Assembly: GCA_015486075.1 (NCBI GenBank)
Contig: WFSG01000011.1
Coordinates: 1-64,000, forward strand
Length of the DNA: 64,000 nt
Source of the DNA: Deltaproteobacteria bacterium
GTDB taxonomy: Bacteria > Desulfobacterota > Desulfomonilia > UBA1062
Direction: 5' to 3'
Positions 1 through 10,730 of this stretch are shown here, in pieces (within the stretch, counting starts at the first letter, position 1; the number at the start of each line of letters is the position of its first letter). The position numbers and the translations under genes were made by a program. A model generated the notes under the pieces. It was not told the origin of the DNA. It did no database searches and saw only the letters and a list, made by a program, of their open reading frames with translations.

Positions 1-2
1 CA

Positions 3-254
3 GAGGCGTTTGCGTCCAAGAACAATGTGTGGTTATCCATTGCCGATGCCCTTGGCATAGGGCTCGGGTTCACCCTGGCCCTCGTGGTCCTGGGCAGCAT
101 CAGGGAGATACTGGGCAGCGGCAGCATACTCGGCTATACCATAGCATGGAAGAGCTTCAAACCAGTCCTGGTCATGATACTACCACCAGGCGCATTCCTC
201 ACCCTAGGCCTACTATCAAGCATATTCACAAAAATAAACGATACCAGGTCCTAG
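3..254 (+). CDS. rnfE: RnfE (RsxE) ion-translocating electron transport subunit, C-terminal part
   Basis: This is the last 83 residues of an integral membrane subunit of the Rnf complex, which couples ferredoxin:NAD+ electron flow to ion pumping. The frame is open from the window edge. It begins with EAFASKNN, matching the conserved RAEAFA(S/A)K segment of RnfE/NqrD proteins, followed by a hydrophobic helix (ADALGIGLGFTLALVVLGS) with REILGSG after it, then a last helix around LPPGAFLTLGLL. REILGSG and LPPGAF favour RnfE over NqrD. The stop codon overlaps the ribosome-binding site of the next gene (AGGAGGG at 253-259), so it is co-transcribed with nfnA. The start and the other Rnf genes lie outside the window. 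Confidence 0.85.
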   Translation, partial: EAFASKNNVWLSIADALGIGLGFTLALVVLGSIREILGSGSILGYTIAWKSFKPVLVMILPPGAFLTLGLLSSIFTKINDTRS

Positions 255-265
255 GAGGGACACGC

Positions 266-2523
<2,258 letters not shown>

Positions 2524-2549
2524 ATGCATGCCCTTTGTGAAGGATTTAT

Positions 2550-2912
2550 ATGAGATTAGGGGAGATCGTAGAGCTGCTCGAGGCCGATTTAATCGTTGGT
2601 GAAGATAAATTGGACATGGATATAAAGAGTGCCTTTGCAGCTGATCTCATGAGCGACGTATTTGCCTTTGCCAAGAAGGGCTCTGTTCTGCTGACCGGCC
2701 TTACCGACCAGATAGTTGTACGCACCGCGGATGCCATGGGCCTGTCTGCCGTTGTCTTTGTAAGGGGAAAAAGGCCTGTGGAGGAAGCAGTAGAACTTGC
2801 CACTAAAAAAGGCATACCACTTGTATCCACGCGATACATCATGTTTGAGACCAGTGGCAGGCTCTTTGCCAAGGGCATCAGGGGGGCCATAACCAAGGTG
2901 GAACAGGACTAG
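2550..2912 (+). CDS. DRTGG-domain protein
   Basis: This 120-residue soluble protein has the pattern of a stand-alone DRTGG domain, including TADAMGLSAVVFVRGK and VSTRYIMFETSGRLFAKG. These small domains are often found next to hydrogenase and redox-complex genes, and their biochemical role is not established. It starts 26 bases after nfnB with GAAGGA at 2539-2543 upstream of the ATG, so it probably closes the rnf-nfn operon. No catalytic residues are evident. A regulatory or ligand-sensing role for the neighbouring redox enzymes is an inference from position only. Confidence 0.7.
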   Translation: MRLGEIVELLEADLIVGEDKLDMDIKSAFAADLMSDVFAFAKKGSVLLTGLTDQIVVRTADAMGLSAVVFVRGKRPVEEAVELATKKGIPLVSTRYIMFETSGRLFAKGIRGAITKVEQD

Positions 2913-2962
2913 GACACGGCCCCACATTATTTCTCAATACAGCTAAGGCTTATCTTTTTGTT

Positions 2963-4021
2963 CTATAGGTCGTTTTGCTTGATCTTTTTCAACAACTTGT
3001 TTATGTCCTGAGACCTTCCACGTGGACACACGAGTATTGCATCCTCCCCGTCAACAACGACCATGTTGTTCACACCCATGAGCACTATCTTCTTCTCTGT
3101 GGTCCATGCAACGTTGTTCCATGCATCGTCCAGTACCACGTCCCCGTGGATAGTGTTACCTTTTCCATCCGCGGGTAGCAACCTCCCCAGTGCATCCCAG
3201 GAACCCACGTCGTTCCAACCAAACTCCACCGGTATAACTGCCACCTCCTTTGCCTTCTCCATTATTCCGTAATCTATGGACATGGCATCAACGCTGTTGT
3301 AGAACTTCTCTAGATCATCCTTTCCCTCTTTTCCCCTCTGGAGTGTTTCCTTCAGTCCCTCGTAAGTGTCAGGGAGGTGCTTTTCAAATGCCTTTAGTAT
3401 CGTGTCCACGCGCCACATGAACATGCCTGAATTCCAAAGGTATCCTTTCCTTATGTAGCTAGCTGCAAGCCTCCTGTCCGGTTTCTCGTGGAAGGCCTCC
3501 ACCCTGTGGAGTACGAAGCTGTCTTTCTTGTATATGCGCTTGGACAAGGCTATGTAGCCGTATCCGGTCTCTGGATAGTTGGGTATCATGCCCAGAGTAA
3601 TAAGCAGTTCGGGATGTTTGTCCAGCGCACCTATACCAAAACTGAGCGCGTCCCTGAACCTTTGTTCGTCTGCTATTACATGGTCCGACGGTAAAACAAC
3701 CATTACTCCCTGGGGATCATTCTTTGATATCACCAGGGCTGCATAGCCTATGCATGGTGCGGTGTTTTTTGCAACGGGTTCTGCAAGGATGTTCTTTTTA
3801 GGTACCTCTGGTAGTTCTTTTATCACGGTATCAAGTATGTCCCTGTTTGTGACGACATAGGTCTGTGTCGGCGACACGATTGGAGATATCCTCTCAAAGG
3901 TTTTCCTCAGCATGCTTGATTTTCCATCCAATGAGATGAGCTGCTTTGGCCTTTTCTCCCTTGACAGGGGCCATAGCCTTTCACCCTTGCCTCCAGCCAT
4001 TATGACCACGTGTAGTGCCAT
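2963..4021 (-). CDS. manC: Mannose-1-phosphate guanylyltransferase
   Basis: This 352-residue enzyme makes GDP-mannose from mannose-1-phosphate and GTP for surface polysaccharide or glycolipid synthesis. The nucleotide-binding start VVIMAGGKGERLWPLSR, the EKRPKQL motif and later LPSDHVI, GYGYI and FHEKPD segments are diagnostic of the family. It is the short form without the C-terminal isomerase domain of bifunctional AlgA/ManC proteins. ATG at 4021 is preferred over a GTG six bases upstream because GAGGAGG sits at good spacing from the ATG. It is convergent with the DRTGG gene and appears to be a single-gene unit; the mannosyl user could be the glycosyltransferase at 58-59 kb. Confidence 0.88.
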   Translation of the reverse strand: MALHVVIMAGGKGERLWPLSREKRPKQLISLDGKSSMLRKTFERISPIVSPTQTYVVTNRDILDTVIKELPEVPKKNILAEPVAKNTAPCIGYAALVISKNDPQGVMVVLPSDHVIADEQRFRDALSFGIGALDKHPELLITLGMIPNYPETGYGYIALSKRIYKKDSFVLHRVEAFHEKPDRRLAASYIRKGYLWNSGMFMWRVDTILKAFEKHLPDTYEGLKETLQRGKEGKDDLEKFYNSVDAMSIDYGIMEKAKEVAVIPVEFGWNDVGSWDALGRLLPADGKGNTIHGDVVLDDAWNNVAWTTEKKIVLMGVNNMVVVDGEDAILVCPRGRSQDINKLLKKIKQNDL

Positions 4022-4278
4022 TACCACCCTCCTCGTGTATTATAAGATCTTGGTTAAAACATTAAATAAATATACGAAGGATTTAAAAGAGTCAAATGTT
4101 CATGATGAAAGACAGGTAGGAGGCGAAAAACTGGTCAGCTTAGAGCTGGCAGGTAATAGCTGGGTTTTTCATTTATGGCTTTCCTCGGGGCGAGGCGTAA
4201 GGTATAATCAAGACTTAAAGGACAAGAGATCCTGGTTAATTTAACCCTGGGTATTATCAAGATGTAAGGAGGTTTGAC
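4022..4278. other. Intergenic region upstream of the Fe-S/glycyl radical operon
   Basis: No convincing gene is present between the divergent manC and Fe-S genes. Two features stand out: a TATAAT hexamer at 4203-4208 with a poor -35 partner, and a 13-base perfect palindrome GGTTAATTTAACC at 4234-4246, about 32 bases before the Fe-S protein start and just downstream of where that hexamer would start transcription. A short GAGGCGT/AAGGTAT run at about 4190-4206 resembles the heptamer repeats seen elsewhere in the window. Confidence 0.4.
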
Positions 4279-5310
4279 ATGTTTTATCCTGAAAGATGTA
4301 CTGTTTGTGGTGAGTGCCTTATGCGTTGTCCTTATCTCAACTACCCTGAGGACAAGGCAAAGGAAGAGTTTGCCAAGCTTATGAAGGGCGAGCCCACTCC
4401 TGTTACCCAGGAGTGCATTACCTGTGCAGCGTGCAACATGTTCTGCCCAGAGGGTGCCAACCCTTTTGACCTGATCAATGAGAGGCAAGAGATAGAAGAT
4501 GCCTTTAAACCCACTGATCAGGCGCTCTCGATGATGAAAATAGCCTCAGAGCTTCCTTCAGAGATAATCAAGGGGGATCCTGGCAAGCCCTTTATGAACC
4601 TGTGCTCGGTGGGTGACCTGCTACCTGGTGTCATAGAGGGCAGGCTCTTCGACGGGCTTAATTTTACAAAGGGGGGAGACTACTTCTGTTACATAGGCTG
4701 GCTTCACATAGGTAAGCCTAGCATGGTAAGGGACAATGCACAGAGGTTCGTGGATAACCTGGCAAAGACAGGTGCCAAGGAAATCATATGCTACCATGAT
4801 GACTGCTACACCATGCTCACGTCTAAGGTAAAGGAATTTGGAATAGAGCTACCTTTCAAGCCCGTGCATATAGTAGAGTACCTGCGTGACTATGTCAGGG
4901 ACCATATATCAGAGGTAACAAGGCTTGACATGAAGATAGGATACCAACAGCCATGCGCCTCCAGGTATACGTTTGAAAAGGATGGTATCATAGACGAACT
5001 TTTTGAACTTATAGGAGTTACCAGGGTGGATAGGAAGTACGACAGGGTCAATGCACTCTGTTGCTCAGGTGCAATGGCAGGCAAGTCTGGCGTGCCTAAG
5101 GATACAATAAACGAGTGGAGGATGAAAAACATCCTCGATGCAAAGGAAGCAGGGGCAGAGGCCATGGTCTTCCTGTGTCCTTTATGCGCGCTGTCCCTCC
5201 GTAACAGGGCAAAATCCCAGGGACTTGAGCCCTACATGATAAGCAACCTAGTACGCCTTGCTCTTGGCGAGGAGCTTAGTAACGGGGGTGCTGGCAAGAT
5301 TTACGGGTAA
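4279..5310 (+). CDS. HdrD/GlpC-like protein with two [4Fe-4S] ferredoxin motifs and a CCG domain
   Basis: This 343-residue protein combines ferredoxin-type clusters (Cys7, 10, 13, 17 and Cys46, 49, 52, 56) with a heterodisulfide-reductase-type CCG domain (Cys226, Cys261-Cys262, Cys300, Cys303). An upstream copy of the CCG region (Cys171, Cys176) has lost most ligands, so only one CCG cluster is expected. The architecture is that of HdrD, GlpC and related electron-transfer subunits, with no membrane segment or flavin domain. It has a strong AAGGAGG ribosome-binding site and is followed after 13 bases by the glycyl radical enzyme gene, so the two are surely co-transcribed. Its electron donor and acceptor cannot be read from the sequence. 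Confidence 0.75.
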   Translation: MFYPERCTVCGECLMRCPYLNYPEDKAKEEFAKLMKGEPTPVTQECITCAACNMFCPEGANPFDLINERQEIEDAFKPTDQALSMMKIASELPSEIIKGDPGKPFMNLCSVGDLLPGVIEGRLFDGLNFTKGGDYFCYIGWLHIGKPSMVRDNAQRFVDNLAKTGAKEIICYHDDCYTMLTSKVKEFGIELPFKPVHIVEYLRDYVRDHISEVTRLDMKIGYQQPCASRYTFEKDGIIDELFELIGVTRVDRKYDRVNALCCSGAMAGKSGVPKDTINEWRMKNILDAKEAGAEAMVFLCPLCALSLRNRAKSQGLEPYMISNLVRLALGEELSNGGAGKIYG

Positions 5311-5323
5311 AAGGAGGTAATAC

Positions 5324-7702
5324 ATGGGAAGAGGTGCACTGGCTGTTGGGCAGCGCGAGGAGCAAGCAAGGAGGTCCGGGCGTTTTGCAAGGATAAAGAG
5401 GGAACTTCTTTCACACAAGGTTCACCTATGCCCAGAGAGGGCATTACTGGTAACCGAGTATTTCAAGCACCACGACGACCCTAGGCAACCCATGATAGTC
5501 CGCAAGGCAAGGGCACTTAGGTACGTGCTGGAAAACAAGTCGATCAACATATATCCAGACGAGCTCATAGTTGGAAACCCTGGATCGCACAGGATATCGG
5601 CCCTTATGCAGCCCGAGCTTGCAGGGGTCTTCATGTCAGAGGATATACTATGGATAGACAGGAGAAAGACCAACCCGCTCGTGATATCATGGCCCGATCG
5701 CCTGAAACTTATGTTCAAGGTGTTTCCCTTCTGGCTGTTCAGGAACATGCCTTTTAGGGCATTCTACCCTCATTTTGGGCACCTGCTGAGATACGTGATG
5801 GAGCAGCTCAATGCCACGTACTACCTTATAAACGAGGCAGGTGGCATTGGTCATTTCCTTCCCAACTACGAAAAGATGCTTAAGCTTGGCGTGGAGGGCT
5901 ACCTAGAACTCATGGAAGGAAAGGACTCAGTTTTCCGAAGGGCAGCGAGGATAGCTTCAGAAGGCCTGGTAAACTATGCGAAGCGTACCTCTAGGGCTGC
6001 CCTTGAGATGGCGGCCAGGGAAAAGGACCCTTCAAGGGCAATGGAATTGAAGGACATAGCACGTGTATGCAACAATGTCCCGTTAAAGCCAGCCCGCACC
6101 TTCCATGAGGCCTTGCAGTCACTGTGGTTCACGCACATGGCACTTGAACTGGAGGGCCTTAACTCTGCAATATCCTTTGGCAGGATAGACCAGTACCTTT
6201 ACCCGTACTACAAGGCAGACCTTGAGGCTGGCAGGATCACGCCCGATGATGCAAGGGAATTACTGCTCAGCTTCTCCGCCAAGACAACTGAACACGTGTT
6301 CCTGCTTTCCGAGAGGACCAGCCAGTACCACGGCGGGTACCTGGTTGTGCAGGCAGCCATTGTGGGCGGGATGGACAAGCAAGGTAGCGATGCCGTCAAC
6401 GATCTCACTTACTTGTTTCTCGATGTAATGGAGGAAGCAGGGCTCAGGGACCCCAATTACCAGGCACGCATACATGAAGGATCTCCTGACGAGTACCTGT
6501 CAAGGGTAGTAGAGGTGGCAAAGAAAGGTGACGGTGTACCAGCTGTTTTCAGCGACGAGGCAGCTATAAGGTCACTAGTGAACCAGGGATACCCCATTGA
6601 AGATGCGCGTAATTATGGTGTTGTAGGCTGCGTGGAGTTCTCCATACCTGGGAAGAGCTTTTTATCCACCGATGCTGGGCTCTTTAACCTTCCCTTGTGC
6701 CTGGAGCTGGCGCTCAATTCCGGGAAAAGGATAAAGGGCTGGCGTAGGATAGGTGCCAAGACCCCTGATCCCTTAAGCTTTACCAGTATGGAGCAGGTCG
6801 TCAATGCATTCAGGGACCAGGTGGAGTACATGGTATCACGCATGGTGGATGATATCCAGGTCATAGAAAGGGGCAACAGGGATTATCACCCTACACCTTT
6901 ACAATCCATGCTGGTGGACGGGTGCATTGAGAAGGACATGGACTTGACCGCTGGAGGAGCTGTGTATAACTCCAGCGGCATACAGGGAGTTGGCGTTGCA
7001 GACGTGGCTGACTCGCTGGCAGCAATAGACGAGGTCGTGTTCAAGAAAAGAAAGTATGCCATGAAACAGGTGATAGATGCAGTGCACGACAACTTTGCCT
7101 CTTACCCAGAGGTAAGGGCAGAACTTCTCAAGGCGCCCAAGTTCGGCAACGATAATCCCATGGTGGATGGCTATGCAAGGCTTGTTGCAGGCATATTCTA
7201 CGATGCCCTGACAAGGCATCAGAATACACGTGGTGGCCCGTATGTGCCTGGTTTTTACTCGGTTACCTGCCATGTTGCCTTTGGCCAGAGGACAGGCGCA
7301 CTCCCCAGCGGCAGGCTTTCTGGAGAACCCTTTGCCTCCAGCCTGGGCGCTGCAAACGGGCGCGATAGGCTGGGACCAACGGCATTACTAAACTCCGTGG
7401 CAAGGATTGAGCCCGAGCTTGCGCCCAATGGCTATGCACTGAACCTGAGGTTCGACAAGCGTGTGCTGGAGGGCGATAGAGGCAAGAACATACTAAAGGG
7501 CCTAGTAAGGGGGTTCTTCTCATCCGGTGGCATGGAGATGCAGTTCAACGTGTTGGATCCAGATATCCTTGAAGATGCGATAAAAAACCCGGGCAAGTAC
7601 CCTGGCCTTGTAGTGCGTGTCTCAGGCTACCTTGCATACTTTGATGATCTTCCGTACGCTGCAAAGAGGGAGATAGCGGCGCGTACGCGCCTGGAGGCAT
7701 AG
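5324..7702 (+). CDS. Glycyl radical enzyme of the dehydratase/lyase type, substrate unknown
   Basis: This 792-residue protein has both signatures of glycyl radical enzymes: the thiyl-radical motif GCVE with Cys436 and Glu438, and the C-terminal radical loop VVRVSGY with Gly768. Glu two residues after Cys is typical of glycerol/propanediol dehydratase, choline lyase and hydroxyproline dehydratase relatives. It argues against pyruvate formate-lyase (Cys-Cys) and arylsuccinate synthases. GHFLPNYEKMLKLG matches the conserved active-site His region, but the GHS-type substrate residues of glycerol dehydratase are replaced near LNSAISFGRIDQY. The start has a perfect AAAAGGAGG site. No radical-SAM activase lies nearby. 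The substrate is unassigned. Confidence 0.85.
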   Translation: MGRGALAVGQREEQARRSGRFARIKRELLSHKVHLCPERALLVTEYFKHHDDPRQPMIVRKARALRYVLENKSINIYPDELIVGNPGSHRISALMQPELAGVFMSEDILWIDRRKTNPLVISWPDRLKLMFKVFPFWLFRNMPFRAFYPHFGHLLRYVMEQLNATYYLINEAGGIGHFLPNYEKMLKLGVEGYLELMEGKDSVFRRAARIASEGLVNYAKRTSRAALEMAAREKDPSRAMELKDIARVCNNVPLKPARTFHEALQSLWFTHMALELEGLNSAISFGRIDQYLYPYYKADLEAGRITPDDARELLLSFSAKTTEHVFLLSERTSQYHGGYLVVQAAIVGGMDKQGSDAVNDLTYLFLDVMEEAGLRDPNYQARIHEGSPDEYLSRVVEVAKKGDGVPAVFSDEAAIRSLVNQGYPIEDARNYGVVGCVEFSIPGKSFLSTDAGLFNLPLCLELALNSGKRIKGWRRIGAKTPDPLSFTSMEQVVNAFRDQVEYMVSRMVDDIQVIERGNRDYHPTPLQSMLVDGCIEKDMDLTAGGAVYNSSGIQGVGVADVADSLAAIDEVVFKKRKYAMKQVIDAVHDNFASYPEVRAELLKAPKFGNDNPMVDGYARLVAGIFYDALTRHQNTRGGPYVPGFYSVTCHVAFGQRTGALPSGRLSGEPFASSLGAANGRDRLGPTALLNSVARIEPELAPNGYALNLRFDKRVLEGDRGKNILKGLVRGFFSSGGMEMQFNVLDPDILEDAIKNPGKYPGLVVRVSGYLAYFDDLPYAAKREIAARTRLEA

Positions 7703-7750
7703 CCTGGTGTGCTTGTAAATGGCTTGATATAGTGATGGGCTTCTTTTTAT

Positions 7751-8410
7751 TCATTGTACGCCAGGCCTCTTGGCCCTAAGTAGCCTCACGTATCCCCTGA
7801 AAAACAGGTGCTCTGTGAAATCTCCAAAGCCTGCACCAGAGAGCATGGATCTTAAATCCCTCTGTATGAAGTCAAACGCATATGGACACTCGAGTATCTT
7901 GAAGCCTATCCTTTCATAGAACGGTTTGCTCTCAAGTGAGAACTCGTTGTAATCTAGGATAAAGAATTCGCCGCCTTCTCTTAATACATTGAACGCGTTT
8001 TTTATAACAACTTGCCTGGCATGCTGAGGGAGGCCGTGAAGTACGAATGAGATGAATACCTTGTTGAACTCGCCGTGGAACGGGAGGTCCTTATCAGCCC
8101 TTATCTTGATTATGTCTACCCCTTGCCTGCCCGAACACTTCTTTTTGAATTGTTCTATCATATCGTCTGATATGTCTATGCCGGTGATCTTGCCCTTACC
8201 TGATAGGTGTTTAAGCATGTAACAGGCGTTCGTGCCCGTACCAGCACCCATGTCCAGGATTTCATCACCAGGTATGATCCCCATCTTAGAGATGACATCC
8301 TTGATAAAATGCCGGTACATGCCTAGGGTCATGAGCATCATTATGGTATCGTAGTGCCTTGCAAGGAATCCATGTATCTCCACGTTTGAATCTGGATAGA
8401 TTCTATCCAT
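7751..8410 (-). CDS. Class I SAM-dependent methyltransferase
   Basis: This protein of about 219 residues has the Rossmann methyltransferase motif I ILDMGAGTGTNACYML, an acidic residue at the end of strand 2 (ITGIDISDDMI) and a motif IV-like segment KVFISFVLHGLP. It resembles ubiquinone/menaquinone methyltransferase-like (UbiE-type) proteins, but the substrate cannot be told. ATG at 8410 is chosen over 8428 because GGAGGTAAGG precedes it; the longer form starting at 8428 would consume that site. It is convergent with the glycyl radical gene and lies 67 bases downstream of a second methyltransferase in the same orientation. Confidence 0.75.
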   Translation of the reverse strand: MDRIYPDSNVEIHGFLARHYDTIMMLMTLGMYRHFIKDVISKMGIIPGDEILDMGAGTGTNACYMLKHLSGKGKITGIDISDDMIEQFKKKCSGRQGVDIIKIRADKDLPFHGEFNKVFISFVLHGLPQHARQVVIKNAFNVLREGGEFFILDYNEFSLESKPFYERIGFKILECPYAFDFIQRDLRSMLSGAGFGDFTEHLFFRGYVRLLRAKRPGVQ

Positions 8411-8476
8411 GGTCAGCCTTACCTCCATTTCTTTTATATATACTTTTTGTGCATTCCTTCACGCCATGTGGCCATA

Positions 8477-9094
8477 TTAGCTATTTTGCTTTCTGAAATT
8501 GATCACGTGGCCCCTGTTGTAATAGTAGTCATGAATAAGGGTGAGGGAGTACCTTGAGTCTAGTACAAGGCCAGATGCCTCCACCTCTTCTATCATGTCG
8601 TCTAGATCCATGCTTGATAGGTGCCACAAGGGTTCGTCATGCTTTGAGTGCTTCGGATACACGGAGAGAAGGCCACTTGGCCTGAGTACCCTCTTTATCT
8701 CCTGGTACAGCAATCTTCTCTCATCCTTTTCCATGTAGTGCAGCATGTCATAGGTGAGCACCACGTCTACGAAGTTATCTTCGAGATCTATTCTGGGCTC
8801 TCCCTGGGCCCTGATTGTACTGATGTTATCGAGGCCCATGTTTCTAGCTGACTTGGCTATGTCCTCAAGGGAACCAGGATTTTTATCCATTGCATAGACG
8901 TGACCGTGCTCGCCCACTACCCTTGCAGCGGGTATGGTATAGTGTCCTGATCCTGCACCCAGATCAAGTACCCTTATAGGACCTGTTATGCCTATGCTGC
9001 GGAAGAATATCTCTCCATCTATCGAAAGCCATGCCTTAACGAGGTCATTCATCCCTTGAACCCTAATACCAGTTACCAGGTGCCTGTAAAACAA
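8477..9094 (-). CDS. Class I SAM-dependent methyltransferase
   Basis: This 205-residue protein has motif I as VLDLGAGSGHYTIPAARVVG, the SAM ribose-binding acid in VYAMDKNPGS and a motif IV-like VVLTYDMLHYME, followed by a typical KRVLRPSGLLSVYPK segment. It probably forms an operon with the downstream methyltransferase, and the two are only distantly alike in sequence. The gene is divergent from the LysM/glycoside-hydrolase-like gene, with about 100 bases between the starts. No substrate can be proposed. Confidence 0.75.
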   Translation of the reverse strand: MFYRHLVTGIRVQGMNDLVKAWLSIDGEIFFRSIGITGPIRVLDLGAGSGHYTIPAARVVGEHGHVYAMDKNPGSLEDIAKSARNMGLDNISTIRAQGEPRIDLEDNFVDVVLTYDMLHYMEKDERRLLYQEIKRVLRPSGLLSVYPKHSKHDEPLWHLSSMDLDDMIEEVEASGLVLDSRYSLTLIHDYYYNRGHVINFRKQNS

Positions 9095-9194
9095 TCAAGG
9101 GCATTTCAAGACTGTCAATATCAGTAATGTGTACGACCAGGGCTTTGGGTTTAAACTACTTGTATTATTATGCCGAGCTATATATTCTATGATC

Positions 9195-10448
9195 ATGAGA
9201 GAATCCAAGGCCTTGGTCTTTATGTCCATTGTCTTTTTCCTTGCAACGACATGCAGTGCCACAGATAACCTGAGACTACACAGGGTCAAGAAGGGAGAGA
9301 ACCTAAGGAAGATAGCGAGCATGTACCTGGACTACTCGGCCGCATACACCCTGGACGAACTCATAAGGGACATAGAAGAGGTAAATGGAATAAGCTCGTC
9401 AAGCGACATACTCCCGGGCCAGGTAATAAGGATACCTGTTGTGGGAAACAAACCAATAAGGGCAAGGAGCATAAAGAGACAAAGGAATTTTGTTGCAAGG
9501 GGCGTATACATAAACAAGTGGACCGCAGGGTCACGCAAACTGTTTACCATAGCTAACAGGATATCGAGGCTCGGCGGCAACACTATTGTCTTTGATGCAA
9601 AGGACGTGACCGGGAACCTCTCGTACGCAAGCCGTATACCTAGGAGATTTTGCCCCGATGCAAGGTATAAACCCACGATTGAAGACCTGCCGAAGTTGGT
9701 GGAGTATCTTCACCTAATGGACATGCACGTGGTAGCCAGGGTTTGCGTGTTCAAGGACATGCTCATGTCAGATGCCATGCCGCATTGGTGTATAAGAAGG
9801 GACTGGATTAACCCTGCTGATCCAGAAGTCCAGGAATACGTCATTGATATCCTGAAGGAACTTGCTTCCATGGGAGTGGACGAGATACAGCTTGATTACC
9901 TCAGGTACCCCTCGGGCAGAACCAGTGCCTCCCATGGTATTACCAAGACACGCGCAGATATTATCACCTCTTTCCTGGAAAGGGTCAACCACGAGTTGAA
10001 GCCTACGGGCATACTTCTTTCAATGGACGTGTTTGGCATAGTCTTGTGGAAACACAACGAGGACATAGCAACACTTGGTCAGGACATACCTAGGCTTGTC
10101 CCCTTCCTGGATATCATATCTCCCATGCTCTATCCTTCCCACTTTGCTGATAACTTCTCCGGTATACCCAACCCAGCTGACAGGCCTTACCTGTTTGTCA
10201 GTCAGGGCATCTCTAGGCTAAGGACCATGGTTGGTCAAAGGGTGACTATACGACCATGGTTGCAGGCCTTTCCCCTGAAGGTAACAAGGGGTTTTGGACC
10301 AGGATTCATACAAAAGCAGATTCAAGCTGCACTAGACTCTGGCGCCAGGGGATGGCTGCTCTGGAGTCCTGGCAATTACTACAGGCCGGCATACATGGCA
10401 ATGGACAGGATAGCCTTAGAGAACATGGAGAGGAAAGCAGGCAAGTAA
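9195..10448 (+). CDS. Secreted LysM plus GH-like TIM-barrel (DUF4015) protein
   Basis: This exported protein of about 417 residues has an N-terminal signal peptide (hydrophobic ALVFMSIVFFLATTCSA), then a LysM-like peptidoglycan-binding segment (LHRVKKGENLRKIASMY to GQVIRIP), then a putative glycoside hydrolase domain of the DUF4015 type. That domain shows ARGVYINKWT, NTIVFDAKD, VARVCVFKD, DEIQLDYLRYPSG and LSMDVFG blocks. The acidic residues in VFDAKD and QLDYLRYP are the likely catalytic or sugar-binding positions. Start choice is uncertain: ATG at 9195 or 9189 keeps a compact signal peptide, and an upstream GTG at 9129 is possible. A role in cell-wall or exopolysaccharide turnover is inferred from the domains. 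Confidence 0.72.
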   Translation: MRESKALVFMSIVFFLATTCSATDNLRLHRVKKGENLRKIASMYLDYSAAYTLDELIRDIEEVNGISSSSDILPGQVIRIPVVGNKPIRARSIKRQRNFVARGVYINKWTAGSRKLFTIANRISRLGGNTIVFDAKDVTGNLSYASRIPRRFCPDARYKPTIEDLPKLVEYLHLMDMHVVARVCVFKDMLMSDAMPHWCIRRDWINPADPEVQEYVIDILKELASMGVDEIQLDYLRYPSGRTSASHGITKTRADIITSFLERVNHELKPTGILLSMDVFGIVLWKHNEDIATLGQDIPRLVPFLDIISPMLYPSHFADNFSGIPNPADRPYLFVSQGISRLRTMVGQRVTIRPWLQAFPLKVTRGFGPGFIQKQIQAALDSGARGWLLWSPGNYYRPAYMAMDRIALENMERKAGK

Positions 10449-10523
10449 ACTCTCTCTGGGACATTTCTTGACTACCAAGCAGCCAATGCAAGCCTTAGAA
10501 ACCTTAGTGGATTAATCAAGTTA

Positions 10524-10620
10524 TGGCGGAAGCGCATGGGAATCGAACCCACCCAGGACGCTCGACGCATCCCACACCGGATTTGAAGTCCGGGGGATCC
10601 ACCAGGACCCGTCCGCTTCC
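10524..10620 (-). tRNA. selC: tRNA-Sec (anticodon UCA)
   Basis: This 97-base minus-strand gene has the hallmarks of bacterial selenocysteine tRNA: anticodon loop CTTCAAA (anticodon TCA) on a stem of CCGGA/TCCGG, an extended six-pair D stem (GGGTCC with GGATCC), a long variable arm, and a T arm with TTCGATT. The encoded 3' end is GCCA. Seven acceptor pairs are clear (GGAAGCG with CGCTTCC); the eighth would be a G-G mismatch by my reading. Its presence shows that the organism inserts selenocysteine, although selA, selB, selD and selenoprotein genes are not in the window. Confidence 0.93.
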
Positions 10621-10692
10621 AGCAGCGTATATAACATATAACCTGGCCGTTATGAAATACACGATAATATGACATGTAAAAATTCTTGTTAC

Positions 10693-10721
10693 TTGACACG
10701 CTTGTTCACTATTGGTTTTAT
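10693..10721 (+). promoter_or_regulatory. Sigma-70-like promoter before the TonB-like gene
   Basis: TTGACA at 10693-10698 and TTTTAT at 10716-10721 are separated by exactly 17 bases. The predicted transcription start would fall within a few bases of the ATG at 10731, which would make the message almost leaderless. Only the sequence match supports this. Confidence 0.45.
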
Positions 10722-10730
10722 TAGGTTGCC

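Noticed and set aside
5324-7702. Pyruvate formate-lyase or arylsuccinate synthase
   Set aside because: Pyruvate formate-lyase has adjacent Cys-Cys, and arylsuccinate synthases lack the Glu two residues after the Cys. This protein has GCVE.
4279-7702. Selenocysteine codons in the Fe-S or glycyl radical genes, prompted by the tRNA-Sec
   Set aside because: All expected cluster and catalytic positions are ordinary Cys codons and neither frame is interrupted by TGA.
7700-7767. Terminator between the convergent glycyl radical and methyltransferase genes
   Set aside because: CCTGGTGTGC and GTACGCCAGG are only an imperfect match with a loop near 45 bases and no T tract after the stem.
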